64,000 nucleotides of DNA from the NCBI RefSeq assembly GCF_002113125.1, contig NZ_NEJP01000016.1, positions 62,001-126,000 on the forward strand. Reading direction: 5' to 3'. The notes beneath the pieces were generated by a model. That model did no database searches and had not been told where the DNA came from. It saw nothing but the letters and a program-made list of their open reading frames with translations. Below, in pieces: positions 1 to 8,019 of this stretch. A program made the position numbers and the translations under genes. The DNA is from Pseudomonas sp. B20(2017). Lineage in GTDB: Bacteria; Pseudomonadota; Gammaproteobacteria; Pseudomonadales; Pseudomonadaceae. Numbering within the stretch: the first letter of the stretch is position 1; each line of letters opens with the position of its first letter.

Positions 1-966
1 TTTCTCACCGAACGGGCCGGTGCGCACCGGGGTCTTTTTCAGGGTGTTGTTGGCGCTGACGACCCAGACGTAGGTCGCGCCGTTTTCGGCGGTCAGCGCC
101 GAGAGCGGCACCGACAGCGGGATGACATCGGCGGTCTGCACGAAGACCCGGGCGCTCTGGCCCAGTTCTGCCGGGACCTTGCCGGAGGTGAATGAAATGC
201 GTGCAGCGAAGGTGCGGGATTTTGGATCGGCGGCCGGCGACAGCTCGCGGATCTGCCCGGCGAAGCGCTGGTTCTGCTGCGTCCACAGTTCCACCGAAAC
301 CGGCTGGCCGACCTTGAAGCGGCCGAAGCTCTGCTCCGGCAGGCTGATCAGCACTTCCCGTTCGCCATCAGTGGCGAGGGTGAAAACGGTCTGCCCGGCG
401 GCGACCACTTGCCCGACTTCCACCGAACGCTTGGCCACCACGCCATCCTGCGGCGCGCGCAGCACGGCGTAACTGGCCTGATTGGTCGAGACGTTGAATT
501 CGGCTTTGATCTGTTTGAGGCGGGCTTCGCCGGAGCGATAAAGGTTCTCGGCATTGTCGTAGGCCGAGCGGCTGACCATCTGCCGTTCCATCAGGGTCTT
601 GTAGCGGTCCCGCTCGGCGCGCACCAGGTTCAGGTTGGCTTCGGCGGCCGCGACCTGGGCCCGGGTGGCCTCCAGTTGCAGGCGTACATCCTGCGGATCG
701 AGTTCGGCGAGCGGTTGATCGGCCTTCACGCGCTGGCCTTCCTCGACCAGTCGTCGGCTGACTTTGCCGCCGATGCGGAACGCAAGATCGGGTTCGTAGC
801 GGGCGCGAACCTCGCCCGGATAACTTTCCATCGCCTGCGCCGAAGGCTCTGGCTGCACCACCATGGCCGGTCGCACGCTGACTTGCGTCACCTCTTCCTT
901 GCCACACGCCGACAATAAAAACGCCAGACTGACTGGCACCGCAAAGGACAACGCATGGCGGAACAT
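1..966 (-). CDS. RND efflux periplasmic adaptor lipoprotein (partial, C-terminus beyond window)
   Basis: Membrane-fusion subunit of a tripartite RND drug efflux pump, linking the inner-membrane pump to the outer-membrane channel. The reading frame is open from an ATG at 966 to the window edge, about 322 codons. It starts MFRHALSF with a lipoprotein signal whose lipobox is LLSAC, so the mature protein should be lipid-anchored in the periplasm. A biotinyl-lipoyl-like half (FRIGGKVSRRLVEEGQRV), a helical hairpin rich in Ala, Glu and Arg, then a second lipoyl half (LRAPQDGVVAKR) and beta-barrel follow in the order usual for MexA/AcrA proteins. An AAAGG ribosome site precedes the ATG. The pump gene should lie beyond base 1. 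The divergent TetR gene probably controls it. The substrate cannot be told from sequence. Confidence 0.9.
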   Translation of the reverse strand, partial: MFRHALSFAVPVSLAFLLSACGKEEVTQVSVRPAMVVQPEPSAQAMESYPGEVRARYEPDLAFRIGGKVSRRLVEEGQRVKADQPLAELDPQDVRLQLEATRAQVAAAEANLNLVRAERDRYKTLMERQMVSRSAYDNAENLYRSGEARLKQIKAEFNVSTNQASYAVLRAPQDGVVAKRSVEVGQVVAAGQTVFTLATDGEREVLISLPEQSFGRFKVGQPVSVELWTQQNQRFAGQIRELSPAADPKSRTFAARISFTSGKVPAELGQSARVFVQTADVIPLSVPLSALTAENGATYVWVVSANNTLKKTPVRTGPFGEK

Positions 967-1003
967 GGTGAAGGACCTTTCGCTAAGGAGGCTTGGAATA
1001 ATT

Positions 1004-1048
1004 ATACTGGCCGGTATGTTATTAATAGCAAACTCACCAGTCCAGTAT
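1004..1048. promoter_or_regulatory. Putative TetR operator in the divergent promoter region
   Basis: The 94-bp gap between the adaptor and TetR genes holds ATACTGGCCGGTAT at 1004-1017, a 14-bp near-perfect palindrome. A further inverted copy of its left half, CCAGTAT, lies at 1042-1048, beside an AT-rich tract. Two inverted half-sites in a shared divergent promoter fit autoregulation and pump repression by the adjacent TetR protein. This is inference from symmetry and position; no binding site is known. Confidence 0.4.
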
Positions 1049-1060
1049 TAAAAGCGAAGA

Positions 1061-1696
1061 ATGTCGAACAATCTTTCCACTCCAAACGGCCCCGGCCGCC
1101 CGAAGGATCCGGCCAAGCGCCAGGCGATTCTCGAGGCGGCGAAAATCCTGTTCCTGATTCATGGCTATGCCAACACCAGCATGGACGCAGTAGCCGCCGA
1201 GGCCGGGGTGTCGAAGCTGACGGTCTACAGCCATTTCAACGACAAGGAGACGCTGTTCTCTGCCGCCGTGGTGGCCAAATGCGAGGAGCAATTGCCGCCG
1301 CTGTTCTTCGAATTGCCGGACGGCATCGCGGTGGAAAATGTGTTGCTGAACATTGCGAGAGGCTTTCACCACCTGATCAACAGCGATGAATCGGTGAACC
1401 TGCATCGCCTGATCATGGCGCTGGGCAGTCAGGATCCGAAGCTGTCGCTGATCTTCTTCGAGGCCGGTCCCCAGCGCATGGTGCAAGGCATGGAACGGTT
1501 GCTGCGGCGGATTCACGAAACTGGCGTGCTGAGCATCGACAAACCGCATAACGCCGCCGAGCACTTCTTTTGCCTGATCAAGGGTGCGGGAAATTTCCGC
1601 CTGTTATACGGCTGCGGTGAGCCACTGACCGGCGAGGCGGCGGAAAGTCATGTGCAGGAAGTGGTCGGGCTGTTCATGCGGGCCTATCGCCCCTGA
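1061..1696 (+). CDS. TetR/AcrR family transcriptional regulator
   Basis: One-domain DNA-binding repressor of 211 residues, the usual TetR length. The N-terminal helix-turn-helix is clear at about residues 20-65: AILEAAKILFLIHGYANTS, then DAVAAEAGVSKLTVYSHF. The C-terminal half (PPLFFELPDG onward) is the variable ligand-binding and dimerisation part and resembles the AcrR-like C-terminal domain seen beside RND pumps. The gene is divergent from the efflux adaptor gene, with a palindrome between them, so local repression of the pump operon is the likely job. The ligand is unknown. The ATG at 1061 follows an AAAAGCGAAGA stretch, a weak ribosome site. Confidence 0.88.
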   Translation: MSNNLSTPNGPGRPKDPAKRQAILEAAKILFLIHGYANTSMDAVAAEAGVSKLTVYSHFNDKETLFSAAVVAKCEEQLPPLFFELPDGIAVENVLLNIARGFHHLINSDESVNLHRLIMALGSQDPKLSLIFFEAGPQRMVQGMERLLRRIHETGVLSIDKPHNAAEHFFCLIKGAGNFRLLYGCGEPLTGEAAESHVQEVVGLFMRAYRP

Positions 1697-1720
1697 TTGT
1701 GCAGCGTCTGATTTGACGCT

Positions 1721-1813
1721 TTCGCGAGCAAGCTCGCTCCCACAGGTTTCGTTGGTGTTCACACCTCTAGTGATCACACCACTATCTCTGTGGGAGCGAG
1801 CTTGCTCGCGAAG
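1721..1813. repeat. REPIN (inverted REP doublet)
   Basis: Two REP arms in opposite orientation, TCGCGAGCAAGCTCGCTCCC at about 1722-1741 and its inverse at 1791-1810, flank a 45-50 base spacer. Each arm is itself a short palindrome (GCGAGCAAGCTCGC). It sits between the convergent ends of the TetR and rsmJ genes. Confidence 0.9.
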
Positions 1814-1827
1814 GGGGCGACCTGGTC

Positions 1828-2610
1828 TCAGGCCTTGAGCGTTTTCTTCGGGTAGATGTCATAGCGGCTGGATTTGCCATCCAGCGCATGACTCGGTTTC
1901 GGCCCTTCGATGCACGGCGCCTTGCGCGGTCGCTTGACCACCACCCGGTGCGTGGCCAGTGCCAACGCTGCTTCCAGCAAGGCCGGAGCATCCGGATCAT
2001 CACCCACCAACGGACGGAACAGGCGCATTTCCTTCTTCACCAGCGCGGTTTTCTCACGATGCGGGAACATCGGGTCGAGGTAGATCACCTGCGGCGGCTC
2101 GCCCTCCCAATTGCGCATCACCTCGATGGAATTGCCCTTGAGCAGCGTCATCCGCGCAACGATCGGCGCCACCTCGAAGTCTTCCGCCGCACGGGCCAGA
2201 CCATCCTCCAGCAAGGCGCCGATCAAAGGCTGACGCTCGATCAGGCTCATCTCGCAACCGAGACTCGCCAGCACGAACGCATCTTTCCCGAGTCCCGCCG
2301 TCGCATCCAGCACCCGGGGACGCACGCCCTGAGCGATGCCGACCGCCTTGGCGATCATCTGCCCGCTGCCACCGCCGTACAACCGGCGATGGGCCGCGCC
2401 ACCTTCGACGAAGTCGACCCGCACCGGCCCCGGCGCATCCGGCCCCAGTTGTTGCAACTGCAAACCCTGCTCGCCGACCTGCAGGGCAAACTCGCCGTCT
2501 GCCACCTGCAACGGCAGGCCCAGGCGTTGCGCCCACTGCTCGGCCTGCGCTTCGAACGTCGGGCCGAGGGCCTCGACATGGATGCGGCAGGCCGCGGGTT
2601 GCTCAATCAT
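1828..2610 (-). CDS. rsmJ: 16S rRNA (guanine-1516-N2)-methyltransferase RsmJ
   Basis: SAM-dependent methyltransferase that modifies G1516 of 16S rRNA; 260 residues, as expected for the family. The SAM-binding motif DATAGLGKDAFVLASLG and the catalytic-site stretch YLDPMFPHREK are both present, and VVVKRPRKAP near the C-terminus is typical of RsmJ. The frame is open further upstream, but MIEQPAACRIHVEAL gives the family's normal N-terminus, so the ATG at 2610 is chosen. It is a single gene convergent with the TetR gene and divergent from the repeat-protein gene at 2704. Confidence 0.93.
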   Translation of the reverse strand: MIEQPAACRIHVEALGPTFEAQAEQWAQRLGLPLQVADGEFALQVGEQGLQLQQLGPDAPGPVRVDFVEGGAAHRRLYGGGSGQMIAKAVGIAQGVRPRVLDATAGLGKDAFVLASLGCEMSLIERQPLIGALLEDGLARAAEDFEVAPIVARMTLLKGNSIEVMRNWEGEPPQVIYLDPMFPHREKTALVKKEMRLFRPLVGDDPDAPALLEAALALATHRVVVKRPRKAPCIEGPKPSHALDGKSSRYDIYPKKTLKA

Positions 2611-2703
2611 GGAAAACACGCTCAAAAAAGTTAAGGATCGGCAAAATCCGCCGATAACCCAATCAACGCGCATTTTGCCAGAGCTGAGCGTCAACCGAAA
2701 AAA

Positions 2704-3318
2704 ATGTCAGGCATTCTTCCCACATCGATTGGCTACATTTCGCCCACAGGCGACTTCAGCCGTCATAACACTCAAGCATTGGGCGGCGTCAGCCACCTGT
2801 GGCAGGATTTCTTTGCCCAGGCACTGGCCGAACAATCGAGTGATGTGGTGCCGGCCTGCGGCACTTTCCCGCCGGTCGATCTGCAAAGTCCTGAAGAACC
2901 GACCGTCGGCAGCGAGCTGCACGCACACATCGTCAGTCAGCGTGAATGCGATGTGGTTGAAACCGAGGTGCGTCCGCCGGAGCCGCTGTTCCTGCCGATC
3001 GCCGAAATCGACATGACACTGGCCGAGCCGTACCCTCCATTCCCGCCAGAAGCAATCAAGACTCAGCAAAAGCAGCAGGATTTCGACAGCAGTTGGGTTC
3101 GTCCGATCGTGATCAACAACGGTCAGCCGATTCCGGAACCGGGCCCTGCCCCGCAGAAAAAGCCGCTGTACCTGCCGATTGCCGAGTTCGACCTGGATCT
3201 GCTGCAGCCTTACCCGCCGTTCCCGCCGGAAGAAATCGTCGAGCAGCAGAAAGCCCTGGACTTCGATAACGGCTGGGTGCGCCCGATCGTTCAGCAGAAC
3301 CTGCGCATCGCCGCCTGA
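2704..3318 (+). CDS. Hypothetical protein with two 43-residue repeats (60-residue period)
   Basis: A 204-residue protein whose family I do not recognise. The C-terminal half contains two copies of a block that runs from PL(F/Y)LPIAE(I/F)D through EPYPPFPPE or QPYPPFPPE to WVRPIV, at residues 94-136 and 154-196, exactly 60 residues apart. The linker between them is Pro-rich (QPIPEPGPAPQKK). No signal peptide or membrane segment is seen, so it is probably cytoplasmic. The N-terminus (MSGILPTSIGYISPTGDFSRH) has no obvious motif. The start codon has only a weak upstream ribosome site. It is divergent from rsmJ and convergent with the extensin-like gene. Base composition matches its neighbours. 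Confidence 0.75.
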   Translation: MSGILPTSIGYISPTGDFSRHNTQALGGVSHLWQDFFAQALAEQSSDVVPACGTFPPVDLQSPEEPTVGSELHAHIVSQRECDVVETEVRPPEPLFLPIAEIDMTLAEPYPPFPPEAIKTQQKQQDFDSSWVRPIVINNGQPIPEPGPAPQKKPLYLPIAEFDLDLLQPYPPFPPEEIVEQQKALDFDNGWVRPIVQQNLRIAA

Positions 3319-3322
3319 TCCC

Positions 3323-4021
3323 TCAGCGACACACGCTCCAGCGCCCGACATCGACATGAAAGTGATTGCGATGGGCTGCGTTGTAATCCGGACTCAACAC
3401 CACACTGAACGCCTCGCAGGAACCGTCGCGCACCTGACGTAGAAACTGCGCGTCCTGATTTTGCTTCGGCCAGTCCTTGAGCACACTGATCTCGCGACCA
3501 TTCGCCAGCCGGAAGCCGGCGATGTCCAGCGCATCGGCACTGGCATGGCGGCTGAGCGCGCCGTTCTCGCGATTGTAGACATTGCGGCAGGCGAAGCTGC
3601 CGAGGTGATCGACACGCGCCACAGGCTGACCGTAGGCCTGCTGCGCCGCCGGTTGCAGCGTATGGCGCTCGAACATCGCAAACGCCACAGCCAGCGGGCA
3701 ACTGGCGAGAAAGCTGCTGCTGAGCCCCACCCCGCCGCCCTGCACGCGCAAAGCGCCGATCAACGGGCATTTGGCATCGGGACTGTCAGCCTGTGGCGAA
3801 ACCCGCAGACCGGAGCTGACCAATGCCTGCTCACACAAGGCCGGATCGCTGCGCAGTCGCATCAACTTGTAGCCCGTGAGCCAGTTGGGCGTCGCCTGCA
3901 CGTCCAGCGGCGCCCACGGGTTCCATTGCGGCGGCACATCGAGCCAACCGCGCCAGACGCCGATCAGGCTGCCACCGATGATCAGCAGCCCCGCCAACAG
4001 CAGCCAGCGCCCCATGCTCAT
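3323..4021 (-). CDS. Extensin-like C-terminal domain protein, membrane-anchored
   Basis: A 232-residue protein with an N-terminal hydrophobic segment (WLLLAGLLIIGGSLIGVW), probably a membrane anchor with the rest periplasmic. The extensin-like domain is marked by LSRHASADALDIAGFRL, and by AHRNHFHVD near the C-terminus. This His/Asp arrangement resembles M15-type peptidoglycan peptidases, which suggests zinc-dependent cell-wall activity, though no activity is established for this family. Paired cysteines (CEQALV, CPLIGALRV, SFACRNVYNR, GSCEAFSV) fit an oxidising compartment. Its start overlaps the stop of the upstream lyase gene by four bases (ATGA), so the two are co-translated. Confidence 0.82.
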   Translation of the reverse strand: MSMGRWLLLAGLLIIGGSLIGVWRGWLDVPPQWNPWAPLDVQATPNWLTGYKLMRLRSDPALCEQALVSSGLRVSPQADSPDAKCPLIGALRVQGGGVGLSSSFLASCPLAVAFAMFERHTLQPAAQQAYGQPVARVDHLGSFACRNVYNRENGALSRHASADALDIAGFRLANGREISVLKDWPKQNQDAQFLRQVRDGSCEAFSVVLSPDYNAAHRNHFHVDVGRWSVCR

Positions 4022-4854
4022 CCCTTGAAGAATTGATTGGCCCTGGCGTAAGGCATCGAACGGGAGGTGAAGGTGAACGTGCCGGACTGCTGGATTTCTT
4101 CCGCCGCGCGGAAAAACTCACCCAACGCCGCCAGGGCCAGCGCCGATCCGGTGCTGATCCGCTTCACGCCCATTTCTTCCAGCTGCTGCACCGTCAGCTT
4201 CAAGCCGCCGGACATCAACACATTGACCGGTTTCGGCGCCACCGCACGCACCACCGCCAGAACTTCTTCGGCGGTACGCAGGCCCGGCGCGTACAGCACG
4301 TCGGCGCCAGCTTCGGCAAAGGCTTGCAAGCGGCGGATGGTGTCGTTGATATCGGGATTGCCATGCAGATAGTTTTCCGCACGGGCGGTCAGCATGAAGG
4401 GAAACGGCAAGGTGCGCACCGCAGCGACGGCGGCTTCGATCCGCGCCACCGCGTGTTCGAAGCAGTAGATCGGCGAGTCTTCCCGGCCGGTGGCATCTTC
4501 GATCGAGCCGCCCACGGCGCCCGCCTCGGCTGCGCGGATCAGACTCTGCGCCGATTCGGCCGGGGCGTCGGCGAAACCGTTTTCCAGATCCACCGCCAGC
4601 GGCAGGTCGGTGGCCGCGACAATCGCCCGGACATTAGCCAGCGTATCGTCGAGACTCAGGCCGCCATCGGGCTTGCCTTGGGAGAACGCATAGCCGGCGC
4701 TGGTGGTCGCCAGCGCCTGATAGCCGAGGCTGGCGAGCATCTTCGCGGAACCGGCATCCCATGGATTGGGAATCACGAAAATCCCCGAGCGTTCGTGCAG
4801 GGCTTTGAAGGTTTCGGCTTTACGGACTTGTTGTTGACGGGCTTGGGCGTCCAT
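4018..4854 (-). CDS. Isocitrate lyase/PEP mutase family protein
   Basis: A 278-residue TIM-barrel enzyme of the isocitrate lyase/phosphoenolpyruvate mutase superfamily, which makes or breaks C-C or C-P bonds next to a carboxylate. Supporting stretches are IPNPWDAGSAKML near residue 30, the metal-site-like VDLENGFADAPAE near 95, SIEDATGRED near 120 and LTARAENYLHG near 160. It lacks the KKCGH-type catalytic loop of true isocitrate lyase, so it is probably a PEP mutase-like hydrolase or lyase of unknown substrate. The start overlaps nothing upstream; its stop overlaps the extensin-like gene by four bases. The exact reaction cannot be called. Confidence 0.85.
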   Translation of the reverse strand: MDAQARQQQVRKAETFKALHERSGIFVIPNPWDAGSAKMLASLGYQALATTSAGYAFSQGKPDGGLSLDDTLANVRAIVAATDLPLAVDLENGFADAPAESAQSLIRAAEAGAVGGSIEDATGREDSPIYCFEHAVARIEAAVAAVRTLPFPFMLTARAENYLHGNPDINDTIRRLQAFAEAGADVLYAPGLRTAEEVLAVVRAVAPKPVNVLMSGGLKLTVQQLEEMGVKRISTGSALALAALGEFFRAAEEIQQSGTFTFTSRSMPYARANQFFKG

Positions 4855-4886
4855 CGGCAGGCTCCTGGGCAGGAAAGAAATCCGCC

Positions 4887-5747
4887 TCAGAGCAGGCCAA
4901 GTTGCTCGGCGGCGGGTTCTCTGTATAGCTCAGGCAAGGATCGCAGGCCAGGCAAACGTTGCATCAGTTGTGCGTGAAAACGTTGCGCCAGCTTCGCCGC
5001 AAGAATGTTATCGGCGGTGTGCAGAAAGATGTACGGCGTGCGGCCCTCTTCGATCCACTCGGCGATTTTCGCCACCCACGGCACCAGGAACGGGTCGTTG
5101 GCCTCAAGCTCGGGATGGCCGATGAAGCGCACCTGCGGGAATTGCGTGAACGCTGCCGGCCGCGTGGGTACGCGGGGCTTTTTCGATTGGGCGTGGATCA
5201 CCGACGACTCGGTGGACAGACAACTGAACAAGGCGCGCGGATCGAGACAGATGCGCTCCACGCCACGATCCAGCAATAGCCGGTTGAGCAAACGCTCACT
5301 CTCACCTTTGGCGAAGAATTGCTCGTGGCGCACTTCCACCGCCAGCGGACAATCCAGCGCATCGATGAACGCGGCAAGCTCCGGCAAGCGATGCGGCGTG
5401 AAGCTTTTCGACAGTTGCAGCCACATGGGCGAGACGCGTTCACCAAGCGGCTTGAGTAGCTGGAGGAAGGTTTCGGCTGCGGTCAGTTGATCGCGCAAGT
5501 CGCCGCTGTGGCTGATGTCGCCGGGGAACTTGGCAGTGAAGCGAAAGTGCTCCGGCATCACCTCGGCCCAACGCTGCACGGTGGCGGGCGACGGGCTGGC
5601 GTAGAAGGTCGTGTTGCCTTCCACGGCGTTGAATACTTGTGAATAGAGTCCGAGGAAATCGGAGGTCTTGGCGTCTACCGGATACAGATACTCGCGCCAG
5701 GCGTTTTCGCTCCAGGACGGGCAACCGAGGTAGTAAGGCAGATCCAT
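4887..5747 (-). CDS. DUF72 family protein (YecE-like)
   Basis: A 286-residue DUF72 protein with a TIM-barrel-like fold and no firmly known function. Recognisable family stretches are YYLGCPSWSENAWREYLYP at the N-terminus, VFNAVEGNTTFYASPSPATV near 40, FRFTAKFPGDISHSG near 70 and PLAVEVRHEQFF near 140. The frame extends upstream, but the ATG at 5747 (MDLPYYLGC) gives the normal family start. It forms a TGATG one-base overlap with the stop of the preceding small gene, indicating translational coupling. It is followed at 33 bp by the PEP mutase-like gene's upstream region, so the minus-strand run 6055-3323 may be one transcript. Confidence 0.85.
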   Translation of the reverse strand: MDLPYYLGCPSWSENAWREYLYPVDAKTSDFLGLYSQVFNAVEGNTTFYASPSPATVQRWAEVMPEHFRFTAKFPGDISHSGDLRDQLTAAETFLQLLKPLGERVSPMWLQLSKSFTPHRLPELAAFIDALDCPLAVEVRHEQFFAKGESERLLNRLLLDRGVERICLDPRALFSCLSTESSVIHAQSKKPRVPTRPAAFTQFPQVRFIGHPELEANDPFLVPWVAKIAEWIEEGRTPYIFLHTADNILAAKLAQRFHAQLMQRLPGLRSLPELYREPAAEQLGLL

Positions 5748-6055
5748 CAGATGTACAGATCGAGGCCCAGCACGTCTGCATCCCAATCGACAAAACCGGC
5801 GGTGCTCAGGTAGCTGGCCAGGGCCATGGCCACGCTTTTCTTCATCGCGCGGTGATAAATCATGTCTTGCTGGCGGGCGGGCAGATTGCTCAGGCGTTGC
5901 GCGGTGGCTTTGGCGGCACGGGCAGCCAGTTGCTCTTCGGTCGGGAATTCCAGCTCGCCGTCGATATCCTCGACGGACTCATCCAGCGCCGGATTGCCTT
6001 TGCGAGGCTTGCGCTTGATGGGGTAGGAATGAGTGGAAACGCCGTCTATACGCAT
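5747..6055 (-). CDS. Conserved hypothetical protein, 102 residues
   Basis: Small, charged protein of unknown function. The N-terminal third is rich in Lys, Arg and acidic residues (YPIKRKPRKG, then SVEDIDGELEFPTEEQ). The C-terminal half looks helical and ends FVDWDADVLGLDLYI. There is no signal peptide or membrane segment. The stop codon shares a base with the DUF72 start (TGATG), so the pair is very probably co-expressed and may work together. I do not recognise the family beyond it looking like a conserved Pseudomonas gene. Confidence 0.7.
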   Translation of the reverse strand: MRIDGVSTHSYPIKRKPRKGNPALDESVEDIDGELEFPTEEQLAARAAKATAQRLSNLPARQQDMIYHRAMKKSVAMALASYLSTAGFVDWDADVLGLDLYI

Positions 6056-6207
6056 AAAGTCATGCTCGGTATCGATGATGGCAATTTAGCGGCACCTGAC
6101 CGACTTAGCAAATCGCCGAGTGATAACTAGAACACATAAAAGACAAAAGGTTTAAAGCGCGGTGTTAGAAACGGACGATTGGCTTTGTTGAGGCAATCAC
6201 TGAACTT

Positions 6208-6297
6208 GTGGGAGCGAGCTTGCTCGCGAAAACATGGATATGGTCACCATTGATGGTGACTGACCCACCGCATTCGCGAGCAAGCTCGCTCCCACAG
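6208..6297. repeat. REPIN
   Basis: Inverted REP arms (GTGGGAGCGAGCTTGCTCGC at 6208-6227; mirror arm ending at 6297). The spacer ends TGACTGACCCACCGC, a string shared by several other copies in the window. It separates the 102-residue gene's upstream region from the end of tsaB. Confidence 0.9.
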
Positions 6298-6310
6298 GAT
6301 CTCACATGGG

Positions 6311-6985
6311 TCAGCGGGCTTTCGGGGTGGCCACTTTGTCGCGCAGGTAAACCGGCTGGGCGTCGTCCGCCGCAATCGCTTCACCGCGTTCCCAGGCAAA
6401 TCGCGCCAGGGTCAGCAGGTCTTCGGCGTGTGGGAGCATGCCAGCGTCGGACCCGGTCAGGTTTACAGCGATGCGTTTGCCATAACCCCAGCCCGTGCCG
6501 GCACCGAACCAGTCACCCGAGGCGTCATCCGGCAGCGCGGCGACTTCCGGCGGCAGCACCGCCTCGGCGCCGACCAGACGCATCTCCCCGGCCGTCTCGC
6601 GGTAGCAACCCCAATACACCTCATCCATCCGCGCATCGATGGCGGCCGCGACCTGGCTCACGCCGTGCTCGCGGTAGGCCCGTTGCGCCAGCACGGCCAG
6701 GTTCGACACCGGCAACACCGGGCGATCCAGCGCAAAGGCCAGGCCCTGCACCACGCCGATGGCAATCCGCACGCCGGTGAACGCGCCCGGGCCACGGCCG
6801 AAGGCGATGGCGTCCACCGCTTGCAGGGTGGTGCCGGCGTCGGCCAGCAGTTGCTGGATCATCGGCAGCAGTTTCTGCGCATGCAGGCGCGGGATCACCT
6901 CGTAATGGCTCGTGACCTTGCCGTCATGCAGCAAGGCAACGGAGCAAGCTTCAGTCGCGGTGTCCAGGGCCAGCAAGGTGCTCAT
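6311..6985 (-). CDS. tsaB: tRNA threonylcarbamoyladenosine biosynthesis protein TsaB
   Basis: Subunit of the TsaBDE complex that puts the threonylcarbamoyl group on A37 of ANN-decoding tRNAs; TsaB dimerises with the catalytic TsaD. It has 224 residues, close to the family's usual length. Diagnostic stretches are LLALDTATEACSVAL at the N-terminus, GRGPGAFTGVRIAIG near 70 (the ASKHA-fold signature) and AAIDARMDEVYWG near 115. The ATG at 6985 is preferred over an adjacent upstream TTG. It lies downstream of adk on the same strand with about 95 bp between, which is the order I recall from other pseudomonads. Confidence 0.94.
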   Translation of the reverse strand: MSTLLALDTATEACSVALLHDGKVTSHYEVIPRLHAQKLLPMIQQLLADAGTTLQAVDAIAFGRGPGAFTGVRIAIGVVQGLAFALDRPVLPVSNLAVLAQRAYREHGVSQVAAAIDARMDEVYWGCYRETAGEMRLVGAEAVLPPEVAALPDDASGDWFGAGTGWGYGKRIAVNLTGSDAGMLPHAEDLLTLARFAWERGEAIAADDAQPVYLRDKVATPKAR

Positions 6986-7079
6986 CAATGTGTCCGTAAA
7001 TCAGGTGGGGAAAAAGTGCGCCAGTATAAACAACTACGGCCCGCAAGCGGGCCGTGGATGATGCAGCGGATCAGGTTTT

Positions 7080-7730
7080 TCAGCTCAGCGCTTCAAGCAC
7101 CTTGGCGGTGATCGCTTCAACCGAACCGACGCCAGGGATGTGGCTGTACTTCGGTTTGCCACCGTTCTTGGCGGACAGGTTCTGGTAGAACTCCACCAGC
7201 GGCTTGGTCTGCGAGTGATAGACCGACAGGCGATGACGCACGGTTTCTTCGGTGTCGTCCTTGCGCTGTACCAGCTCTTCACCGGTGATGTCGTCTTTAC
7301 CGGCAATTTTCGGCGGGTTGTAGACGATGTGGTAAACGCGGCCGCTGGCCTCGTGAACGCGACGACCGGCGATACGCTGAACGATTTCTTCGTCTTCAAC
7401 GGCGATTTCGACCACGGCGTCCAGCTCGACACCAGCCGTTACCAGCGCTTCAGCCTGAGGAATGGTGCGCGGGAAGCCATCGAACAGGAAACCCTTGGCG
7501 CAATCGGCTTGAGCGATACGGTCCTTGACCAGCGCGATGATCAGGTCATCCGACACCAGGCCACCGGCATCCATGATGCTCTTGGCCTTGATGCCCAGCT
7601 CGGTGCCGGCCTTGACCGCAGCACGCAGCATGTCGCCGGTGGAGATTTGCGGAATGCCGAATTTCTCGGTGATGAACTTAGCCTGAGTACCTTTACCGGC
7701 CCCGGGAGCTCCCAGCAGAATGACGCGCAT
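7080..7730 (-). CDS. adk: Adenylate kinase
   Basis: Catalyses ATP + AMP to 2 ADP, balancing adenylate pools in the cytoplasm. There are 216 residues from MRVILLGAPGAGKGTQAKF. The P-loop GAPGAGKGTQ is at residues 7-16, the AMP-binding segment STGDMLRAAVKAGTELG follows, then FLFDGFPRTIPQAEAL near 80. A long LID domain (GRRVHEASGRVYHIVYNPP) marks the long bacterial form; it lacks the zinc cysteines, as in E. coli. The frame stays open 28 codons upstream, but the ATG at 7730 gives the standard N-terminus and follows a GAGGAGCACATCG ribosome site. Confidence 0.96.
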   Translation of the reverse strand: MRVILLGAPGAGKGTQAKFITEKFGIPQISTGDMLRAAVKAGTELGIKAKSIMDAGGLVSDDLIIALVKDRIAQADCAKGFLFDGFPRTIPQAEALVTAGVELDAVVEIAVEDEEIVQRIAGRRVHEASGRVYHIVYNPPKIAGKDDITGEELVQRKDDTEETVRHRLSVYHSQTKPLVEFYQNLSAKNGGKPKYSHIPGVGSVEAITAKVLEALS

Positions 7731-8019
7731 CGATGTGCTCCTCAATTTTTTATATAAAAAACAATGGATTCGCCTCGTGGGGCCAATCTCATAAAACGGG
7801 TCGTGGCCGCCCAAACGGCCAAAGGCTGATCAAGATACACAGCAGGCTGCGCCCACACAAGACGCCAAAAGTCGGAGAAACCGGCGCCCGCCGCGACCTT
7901 GCGACGCGGTTCCCCAAGTCGCAACCCCATCATTAACTGTCGCCTGACCGCATTTTTCCCACGGTCGTTAAACGGCACCCGAGGGTTCGCCCCGGGTGCC
8001 CCGCCCCACGCAGAAAACC
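7731..8019. other. Intergenic region between adk and ppc
   Basis: A 289-bp gap with no credible gene. It should hold the adk promoter on the minus strand and the end of the ppc transcript. A GC-rich hairpin lies at 7974-8000. I see no REP element or other repeat here. Confidence 0.6.
7974..8000 (-). terminator. Possible ppc transcription terminator
   Basis: GGCACCCG at 7974-7981 pairs with CGGGTGCC at 7993-8000, about 20 bases past the ppc stop on the minus strand. The following minus-strand bases begin GTTTAACG, so the U-tract is weak. Confidence 0.45.
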
